Assembly (NCBI GenBank): GCA_035296905.1 | Contig: DATHAA010000036.1 | Span: 1-29,737 of the forward strand | DNA: 29,737 nt | Direction: 5' to 3' | Source: DATEOR01 sp035296905 | GTDB taxonomy: Bacteria; Actinomycetota; Thermoleophilia; Gaiellales; Gaiellaceae | Shown here: positions 22,115 through 29,737 of the stretch, piece after piece | Numbering within the stretch: the stretch's first letter is position 1 | Layout: every line of letters starts with the position of its first letter | The notes under the pieces: model-generated | What the model saw: only the letters and a program-made list of their open reading frames with translations | Told to the model about the DNA's origin: nothing | Database searches by the model: none | Position numbers and translations under genes: made by a program

Positions 22115-23686
22115 GTGGACGCCGCTGCGCTTCGCGCGCGGATCGAAGAGCACATCCGCCGGCACGAGCTCATTCCGCCGGGCGGGGACGTTGTCTGCCT
22201 AGTGTCCGGTGGCCAGGACTCGACCTGCCTCTGGCATGCGCTTGGGGGCCTCGGCTACCGCGTCGGCGCGCTCCACGTCAACCATAAGCTCCGTGGGGCC
22301 GAGTCGGAGGAGGACGCGCGGTTTTGCCGTGAGCGTCTGGGCGCCGAAGTCGTCGACGCTCCGCCCCTGAACGACGGCTCCGAGGAAGAGCTCCGCGACC
22401 TCCGCTACACGTTCGAGCGAGACCGGCTCCGCGCAACCGGGCACACCGCGTCCGACCAGGTCGAGACCGTCCTCTACCGGCTCGCGGCTAGCGGGACGAC
22501 CACCGGAATCCGGGCGAAGCGTGATGACGGCGTCGTCAGGCCGCTCCTCACGGTATGGCGGGAGGAGGCGGAGGCCTACTGTCGCGCGGAGGGCCTCGAC
22601 TTCCGCGTCGACTCCACAAACGACGACACCTTGCGGGGACTGATCCGCCGGGAGATCCTGCCGGCGCTCCGCCGTCTCCACCCCGCGGCCGAGAAGAACG
22701 TCCTCCGCGCCACGGAGCCGCCCCAGGAACTGCCTAGGCCGATCGAAAGAGCGCTGTTAGAGTTGCTTGCCTCGCAGGCAGGAGCCAAGCGAGTAGACCT
22801 AGGTGACGGCCGGGTGGCAGTGAGGGAATACGGGAGCGTCTGGCTCGAGCGAGCGCCTGTTCGGCTGGACGGGCCCGTCTCCTGGGGCGCGTGGCGCCTG
22901 CGGCCGAATCGCGACGGCCTCTGGGTGAGGTCGTGGCGTGCGGGCGACCGGCTCGCCTCGCGCGGCAAGAAGATCCAGGATCTCTTCGTCGACGCCAAGG
23001 TGCCGCGCTCGGAGCGCGAGGCCTGGCCCCTGGTCGTCAAGGGCGACGAGGTCGTCGTCGTGCCGGGCATCGCCACGGCGCCCGGCTGGGAAGACGCTGT
23101 CGGAGAGGAGCGCGAGAACCAGGTGAACGAGCTCTCGGCTGCCGTCAGCGAGATCCTCATCGACGAGGAGACCTTGCACGGCCGCATCGCCGAGCTCGGC
23201 GCCCAGATCGCAGACGACTACCGCGGCGAGGACCTGCTCCTCATCGGCGTCCTGAAGGGCGCAATCTTCTTCATGGCCGACCTGATGCGCTCGATTGACA
23301 TCGCCTGCGAGGTCGATTTCATGGCGATCTCGAGCTACGGAGCCGGAATCGACTCCTCAGGGGTCGTTCGGATCCTCAAGGATCTCGATGTCTCGATCGA
23401 AGGTAGAAACGTGCTCGTCGTCGAAGACATCGTCGATTCCGGACTGACTCTCTCCTACCTGCTCCGCAACCTGGAAGCCCGTGAGCCGGCTTCGCTCGAG
23501 GTGTGTGCCCTCTTGACCAAGCCTGAGCGTCGTGAGAACGACGTTGTCTGCCGATACGTCGGCTTCGAGATCCCGAACCGCTTCGTGATCGGATACGGCC
23601 TCGACTTCGCCGAGCGGTACCGAAACCTGCCTTTCGTGGGCGTTCTCCGGGACGAGCTCGCGGCGCAGGCGGAGGACACGGTCTGA
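22115..23686 (+). CDS. TilS-HPRT fusion: tRNA(Ile)-lysidine synthase / hypoxanthine phosphoribosyltransferase
   Basis: A 523-residue bifunctional protein. Residues 1-336 are TilS, which makes lysidine at C34 of tRNA-Ile(CAU) using ATP: PP-loop SGGQDS (31-36), HVNHKLRG, GHTASDQVETVLYRL and a TilS C-terminal domain (LFVDAKVPRSEREAWPLVV). Residues from 337 are HPRT for purine salvage, with LIGVLKGAIFFMADL, the PRPP loop EDIVDSG (437-443) and the GYGLDFAERYRNLPFVGVL end. Separate tilS and hpt genes are adjacent in many bacteria; here no stop divides them. A GTG at 23123 (codon 337), 12 nt after GGAGAGGAG, could still start a separate HPRT. A similar fusion is known in Listeria. A TAAAAT box 6 nt before the GTG suggests leaderless expression. 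Confidence 0.9.
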   Translation: MDAAALRARIEEHIRRHELIPPGGDVVCLVSGGQDSTCLWHALGGLGYRVGALHVNHKLRGAESEEDARFCRERLGAEVVDAPPLNDGSEEELRDLRYTFERDRLRATGHTASDQVETVLYRLAASGTTTGIRAKRDDGVVRPLLTVWREEAEAYCRAEGLDFRVDSTNDDTLRGLIRREILPALRRLHPAAEKNVLRATEPPQELPRPIERALLELLASQAGAKRVDLGDGRVAVREYGSVWLERAPVRLDGPVSWGAWRLRPNRDGLWVRSWRAGDRLASRGKKIQDLFVDAKVPRSEREAWPLVVKGDEVVVVPGIATAPGWEDAVGEERENQVNELSAAVSEILIDEETLHGRIAELGAQIADDYRGEDLLLIGVLKGAIFFMADLMRSIDIACEVDFMAISSYGAGIDSSGVVRILKDLDVSIEGRNVLVVEDIVDSGLTLSYLLRNLEAREPASLEVCALLTKPERRENDVVCRYVGFEIPNRFVIGYGLDFAERYRNLPFVGVLRDELAAQAEDTV

Positions 23687-23751
23687 AGAACCGGAACGGT
23701 CCCTGTAACGAATATCCAGGCTGCTACCGTTAACCCACTAGAGGAACCTCT

Positions 23752-25713
<1,962 letters not shown>

Positions 25714-25723
25714 AACCGCTCTC

Positions 25724-25729
25724 TAAGAT
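25724..25729 (+). promoter_or_regulatory. Candidate -10 box (TAAGAT) for folP
   Basis: TAAGAT lies 9 nt before the TTG of folP in the 25-bp gap after ftsH, suggesting that folP-folB has its own leaderless promoter in addition to readthrough. Confidence 0.4.
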
Positions 25730-25738
25730 CGCGGCAGA

Positions 25739-26560
25739 TTGCCCGCGATCGACGAGCTCCTCCCGCGCCCGAGCGTCATGGGCGTCGTCAACGTCACGCC
25801 GGACTCGTTCTCGGACGGCGGAGCCTTCCTGCACCCGCAGGTGGCCATCGCGGAGGCCCGCGGGATGCTCGAGGAAGGCGCTGCGATCGTGGATGTGGGC
25901 GGAGAGTCGACCCGACCCGGCTCAGCAGGTGTCTCCCTCGAGGATGAGGTTCGCCGCGTCGAGCCCGTGCTCGCGGCGCTCGCGGACGTGCCGGTCTCTA
26001 TCGACACCTCGAAGGCGGAGGTCGCTCGCCACGCCCTCGAGGCCGGTGCGATTCTGGTGAACGACGTCACGGCGCTCAGGGGCGAGCCCGAGCTCGCAGG
26101 CGTCGTCGCCGACTCGGATGCGTGCCTGTGCCTGATGCACATGCTCGGCGAGCCGCGCACGATGCAGGACGACCCGCGCTACGACGACGTTGTCTCCGAG
26201 GTGAAGGCCTTCCTGGAGGAGCGCCTCGAGTTCGCCACCGAAGCGGGGATCGACGAGGAGCGCATCTGCCTCGACCCCGGGATCGGATTCGGTAAGACCG
26301 TGAAGCACAACCTCGAGCTCCTCGCGCGCCTGGACGAGATCGTTGCGCTCGGCCGTCCAGTGCTCGTGGGCGCCTCCCGCAAGCGCTTCCTCGGCAGGCT
26401 CATGGGCGACGACGAGGCGCTCACGGGCCCGGTCTCCGCTGGCGTGGCCGTCGCAGTGCTGGCCTACGAGCGCGGCGCGGCGATCTTCCGCGTCCACGAC
26501 GTGCGCGAGCACGTGCAGGCGCTTGCCGCCGCACGGGCTCTCGAGGAGGTGCGCCGGTGA
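25739..26560 (+). CDS. folP: Dihydropteroate synthase
   Basis: A 273-residue TIM-barrel enzyme condensing 6-hydroxymethyl-dihydropterin diphosphate with p-aminobenzoate in folate synthesis. Signatures are VMGVVNVTPDSFSDGG (pyrophosphate loop), VDVGGESTRPGS, VSIDTSKAEVA, LVNDVTAL, LDPGIGFGKTVKHN and the Lys/Arg loop LVGASRKRFLG. The TTG start has a TAAGAT box 9 nt upstream. It is coupled to folB by a GTGA overlap. Target of sulfonamides (family knowledge). Confidence 0.96.
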   Translation: MPAIDELLPRPSVMGVVNVTPDSFSDGGAFLHPQVAIAEARGMLEEGAAIVDVGGESTRPGSAGVSLEDEVRRVEPVLAALADVPVSIDTSKAEVARHALEAGAILVNDVTALRGEPELAGVVADSDACLCLMHMLGEPRTMQDDPRYDDVVSEVKAFLEERLEFATEAGIDEERICLDPGIGFGKTVKHNLELLARLDEIVALGRPVLVGASRKRFLGRLMGDDEALTGPVSAGVAVAVLAYERGAAIFRVHDVREHVQALAAARALEEVRR

Positions 26561-26919
26561 GTCAGATGGAGATCGAGATCGAGGGGCTCGAGCTCATGGG
26601 CTTCCACGGCGCGACCAGATCCGAGCAGGAGACCGGCCAGCGCTTCCTCTTCGACGTCTGGCTCGTCGCCCACGACGCCGGCGTTCGCAGCGATCACCTC
26701 GACGACACGATCGACTACACGAAGGTGGTGGCCTGCATCCGTGAGATCTCGGACTCGCGCCGCTTCAACCTGATCGAGGCGCTCGCCGCCGCCATCGCCG
26801 ACACGCTCGTCGAGCGCTTCGACGTCTCACGCGTGCGCGTGCGCGTTAGGAAGCCCGAGGTTCAGCTCGACGCGCCGGCCGCGTTCACCGCGGCGACCAT
26901 CGAGCGCGAGCACCGCTAG
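26557..26919 (+). CDS. folB: Dihydroneopterin aldolase
   Basis: A 120-residue homo-oligomeric aldolase that splits 7,8-dihydroneopterin to 6-hydroxymethyl-dihydropterin and glycolaldehyde. The start LELMGFHGATRSEQETGQRF matches the family (usual GxHGxxxxE), DYTKVV matches the middle motif and the Lys in RVRKPEVQLDAPAAF the catalytic Lys region. The GTG lies in the folP stop. The expected next gene, folK, is absent: an unrelated protease follows 61 bp later. folE is not between ftsH and folP either. Confidence 0.93.
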   Translation: MSQMEIEIEGLELMGFHGATRSEQETGQRFLFDVWLVAHDAGVRSDHLDDTIDYTKVVACIREISDSRRFNLIEALAAAIADTLVERFDVSRVRVRVRKPEVQLDAPAAFTAATIEREHR

Positions 26920-26980
26920 CCGACCGCCCTTTCGAGCTATTGCCATTTCGACCCGGGCATGTCACCTTGTGGCGGGGTCA

Positions 26981-28888
26981 ATGCCGTCGACGTCTGGTAA
27001 CACGTTCTCTCTGCTCGGCCGGGCTGTCGCGCTGCTCGGGCTCGTGGCCCTCACCGCCGCGCCCGCCGCGAATGCCGGGGACTCCGCCTACGGGCGGTCC
27101 ATCGCCGAGCGCGCGGCGCACCGATCCGCCGTCCCCTATGTCCCGGGACACGTCCTCGTCGGGTATGAGAGCGGCGTGAGCCGGGAAGCGATGGCGCGGA
27201 CGCAGAGCCGGGTCGGGCTCGGGCTGATTCGCGGGTTCGGCGCGTTTGACATGCAGCTGCTGCGCGTCCCCAGCTCCATGGGCGTCGCCGAGGCCGTGCG
27301 GAGGCTCAATCGCAGCCCTGGAGTCGCCTGGGCTGAACCGGACTACATCCGCCACCCGCTCGCTGACCCGGCGGATGGGCTCTTCTCACAGGAGTGGGAT
27401 CTGAGCAACACGGGGCAACTGCACGATGTCACCCAGTCGATCTCGAAAAGTCCAGCCGATCACGCGGGCACGAGCGACGCAGACATCGATGCGCCCGAGG
27501 CTTGGGCCGTGACCGCAGGCTCGCCCTCGATCGTCGTCGCCGTCATCGATACCGGCGTTGACTTCTCCCACGCCGATCTCAGTCCGCAGAAGTGGGTCAA
27601 CCCGGGTGACACGGCCAACCTGGCCGACGACGACGGGAACGACCTGGTCGACGACCTCAACGGCTGGGACTTCGGCGAGAACGACAACACGCTCGTAGAC
27701 GCCGCCCCACACTTCTCGGGCTTCGACCACGGTAGCCACGTTGCCGGCACGATCGCGGCGGCCCGCGACGAGTCAATCGGAGTTGTTGGAGTTTGCCCGG
27801 GATGCCGGATCATGGCTCTCAAAATCGCGCAGAACAACGGCGAAATGCCGATCTCGAACGAGGTGAAGGCCCTGGCGTACGCGAAGGCCAAGGGCGCGCG
27901 AGTCGCGAACATGAGCCTCGGGGGGTTCCAGTTCTCGAACGCCGAGCGAGAAGCCATTCGCAAGTCCGGGATGCTCGTCGTCGTGGCGGCTGGGAACGAC
28001 AGTCTCGACAACGACATGTTTCTCGGAGTCGACCTCAACAACGACGATACGCAGGACGTCTTCTCTCCTTCGTACCCGGCGGCCTACAGCCTGGACAACA
28101 TTCTCACGGTCGCCGCGACCAACGACGAGGACAGGTACGCCTACTCCACGGAATGCTTCGTCGAAGGTGGACTGACCATGAACCAGTGCGCATTCACCGA
28201 CTGGGGCCACGACTCAGTTGACGTGGCGGCCCCGGGTGTCGACATCACGAGCACCGTTCCAGGCGGGGGCTGGGAGACGTTTGACGGCACCTCGATGGCG
28301 GCCCCGCACGTTGCTGGTGTGGCCGGCCTCGTGCTCTCGCAGAACCCTCTTCTGAGCACGGCGCAGGTCAAGAACGCGGTCATCCGCGGCGTCGACAAGC
28401 CGTCGACTCTGCAAAGGATGAACAGCTCCTCGCTCAACGCGACAAAAACGGGTGCTTTCACACGCACGTCCGGGCGCGTCAACGCGCTCGCGGCCCTTGG
28501 TGCATCCACGGCGAACGCGACGCCGGTCACCGACGGCAACATCAACCACGCCGCAGGTTGGTCGACGGGAAGGAAGTCGGGTTCCGTTGCCTGGCCGGCT
28601 GACATCAACGATGTCTTCAAGCGCAAGCTGAGCAGGGGTCACACGTACCGGTTCACGCTCGTCGTCCCGTCGGGCAAGGACTACGACCTGTTGGTCTGGA
28701 AGCCGGGTACGAAGGAGATCTGGCAGTTCGACAGCACGAACCGGCTGCAGAAGTTCGCCGCCCATGGAAACGGCGTCGACGAAGTCGTGCAGTTCACGGC
28801 GAAGAAGACCGGCACGTATTACGTGCAGGTCAGCGCTTGGATTTTCAAGGCCGGGAGTTACACGCTCAAGTTCAAGCGCGTCTCCTAG
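26981..28888 (+). CDS. Secreted subtilisin-like serine protease (S8) with PPC domain
   Basis: An exported protease of about 635 residues. A signal peptide (LLGRAVALLGLVALTAAPAANA) is followed by an inhibitor-I9-like propeptide (VPGHVLVGYESGVSREAM ... GVAWAEPDYI). The S8 catalytic domain has Asp in VAVIDTGVDFSH (nt 27548), His in DHGSHVAGT (nt 27728), oxyanion Asn in AAGND (nt 27995) and Ser in GTSMAAPHVAG (nt 28292). A C-terminal PPC-like beta domain follows (SRGHTYRFTLVVPSGKDYDLLVW ... TGTYYVQVSA). The ATG at 26981 follows GGCGGGG; a GTG at 26969 is the alternative. Its stop shares CTAG with the convergent metalloprotease gene. Likely an extracellular scavenging protease. Confidence 0.93.
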   Translation: MPSTSGNTFSLLGRAVALLGLVALTAAPAANAGDSAYGRSIAERAAHRSAVPYVPGHVLVGYESGVSREAMARTQSRVGLGLIRGFGAFDMQLLRVPSSMGVAEAVRRLNRSPGVAWAEPDYIRHPLADPADGLFSQEWDLSNTGQLHDVTQSISKSPADHAGTSDADIDAPEAWAVTAGSPSIVVAVIDTGVDFSHADLSPQKWVNPGDTANLADDDGNDLVDDLNGWDFGENDNTLVDAAPHFSGFDHGSHVAGTIAAARDESIGVVGVCPGCRIMALKIAQNNGEMPISNEVKALAYAKAKGARVANMSLGGFQFSNAEREAIRKSGMLVVVAAGNDSLDNDMFLGVDLNNDDTQDVFSPSYPAAYSLDNILTVAATNDEDRYAYSTECFVEGGLTMNQCAFTDWGHDSVDVAAPGVDITSTVPGGGWETFDGTSMAAPHVAGVAGLVLSQNPLLSTAQVKNAVIRGVDKPSTLQRMNSSSLNATKTGAFTRTSGRVNALAALGASTANATPVTDGNINHAAGWSTGRKSGSVAWPADINDVFKRKLSRGHTYRFTLVVPSGKDYDLLVWKPGTKEIWQFDSTNRLQKFAAHGNGVDEVVQFTAKKTGTYYVQVSAWIFKAGSYTLKFKRVS

Positions 28889-29737
28889 GGCGCGCTCAGG
28901 TCGAGCTTGTAGTTCTTCGACGTCGAGTCGTCCTGCGGTTGGCCGAAGCACGAGAAGAACGGCGTCCTCTGATCGCTGCCGCACTGCGTGAAGCGCGTGC
29001 TTGCGTTCGTGACGACGATGACGACCTTCGCCACCGTGCTGTCGAAGGTCACCGACACACGCGGGTTCGTATCCCCGCTGGGGTCGAGCGCGACCTCCTG
29101 CTCGACCATTCCGCCGCCCGCGTTGAAGGAAAGCACCGTCGCGCGCGGGCTCGTGACCGCGAAGGGGAAGTCGACGTCGACATCCAGGGTCGTCGTCCCG
29201 GCCCCGGGCTTGAAGAACCAGTAGTCATTCGACATGTGGGTCAACTTGAGGTCGGCGGAGCCCCCGGAGCCGCTGTCGATGGTGTTGACGGTGTAGGACT
29301 GTCCGGCCCGCGTCTTGAAGAGCGCGCCGTCCTTGTACCAGGTGGCCGGCGCTGCGTTGGCGACGCCGAACTGCCGGAATACCGAGGGGAAGGTCTCGCC
29401 GTGAGCGGCGAGGAAGGTCTCGATTGCCTCGGTCGAGTACTCGCCGCCGTTGGTCGTGTTAGGGACGGCTTTCGCGTCGTTCCAGATCTCCCGCACGAAC
29501 GCGGGGTTCGGGGTAGTCGAGATCGGATGGGTCGTGTTCGTGAAGTACTCAGCGAGGAAGCGGAAGAAGATCCACGAGCCGTACTGGGTCCCGTCGAAGA
29601 CGGTTGTCGAGTTCCCCCAGCGATCGATCGGACGATGCGGGTTCGTCTTGCTGAGCGGGCTCAAAGGGAAGTACTGGTAGTTGTCGTGGATCGTCGGGTA
29701 GACGTCCGCCTCCATGTTGGTGGCGGTGGCTTCCAGG
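28885..29737 (-). CDS. Probable secreted metalloprotease, MXAN_6640-like, 3' part only
   Basis: C-terminal 284 or so residues of a larger protein that runs off the right edge. The frame stays open to the edge, and the codons before the first internal Met read LEATATNMEADVYPTI, resembling the xxEATATWMED motif after the HExxH site in MXAN_6640-type putative metalloproteases. The following YGSWIFFRFLAEYF and NTTNGGEYSTEAIETFLAAHG fit the helical part of that family. The C-terminal third is beta-rich (DYWFFKPGAGTTTLDVDVDFPF), with two Cys (TQC, FSC) that may pair. The HExxH motif itself is outside the window, so the peptidase call is tentative. Confidence 0.65.
   Translation of the reverse strand, partial: LEATATNMEADVYPTIHDNYQYFPLSPLSKTNPHRPIDRWGNSTTVFDGTQYGSWIFFRFLAEYFTNTTHPISTTPNPAFVREIWNDAKAVPNTTNGGEYSTEAIETFLAAHGETFPSVFRQFGVANAAPATWYKDGALFKTRAGQSYTVNTIDSGSGGSADLKLTHMSNDYWFFKPGAGTTTLDVDVDFPFAVTSPRATVLSFNAGGGMVEQEVALDPSGDTNPRVSVTFDSTVAKVVIVVTNASTRFTQCGSDQRTPFFSCFGQPQDDSTSKNYKLDLSAP

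Overview
The window is very GC-rich and gene-dense, with GTG and TTG starts and many 4-nt gene overlaps. Its content (Ku, DUF4349 lipoprotein, VanW/YoaR-like protein, DUF4081-GNAT acetyltransferase, tandem CtaG proteins, WAVG-repeat exported protein, and a tilS/hpt-ftsH-folP-folB block) fits a high-GC Actinomycetota chromosome, most probably a deep-branching class such as Thermoleophilia. That placement is inferred from gene content and was not computed. I see no phage, insertion sequence, CRISPR array or rRNA. One tRNA gene is present, tRNA-Pro(CGG).

Layout. 1-3.8 kb: an NlpC/P60 cell-wall hydrolase with a damaged or non-canonical start, an RsbW-like ATPase, an orphan Ku, a decayed WAVG-repeat exported protein, and a 57-residue HTH-like protein behind a leader with an intrinsic terminator. 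3.9-8.7 kb: an alpha/beta hydrolase, a NIF3 protein, tRNA-Pro, and a three-gene overlapping membrane operon (polytopic protein with a Cys cluster, then two CtaG-family proteins). 8.8-12.3 kb: a decayed beta-helix protein, a CoA-binding protein, and a nitrilase/HAD/MFS operon. 12.3-17.6 kb: a small exported Cys protein, an acyl-CoA dehydrogenase, a GH3 enzyme, a gene remnant, the VanW-family protein and a hotdog thioesterase. 17.6-22.1 kb: the DUF4349 lipoprotein, a Lys-rich coiled-coil protein, a lipid kinase, a purine nucleoside phosphorylase, the acetyltransferase and a decayed lipoprotein. 22.1-26.9 kb: a TilS-HPRT fusion, FtsH, FolP and FolB. 26.9 kb to the end: an S8 protease and the 3' part of a probable secreted metalloprotease.

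Three themes stand out. First, regulation: many genes have a TANNNT box 6-11 nt before the start codon and no Shine-Dalgarno, which suggests leaderless transcripts. Several divergent pairs have overlapping -10 boxes, and one divergent region combines a 9-bp-arm palindrome centred on a -10 box with an attenuator-like leader. Second, gene decay: four frameshifted genes all carry signal peptides or look exported, while the cytoplasmic genes are intact. Third, the membrane operon at 5646-8736 is the best candidate for a poorly described system. It pairs copper-assembly-type proteins with a large membrane protein whose predicted mature N-terminus is histidine and which carries a four-Cys loop.
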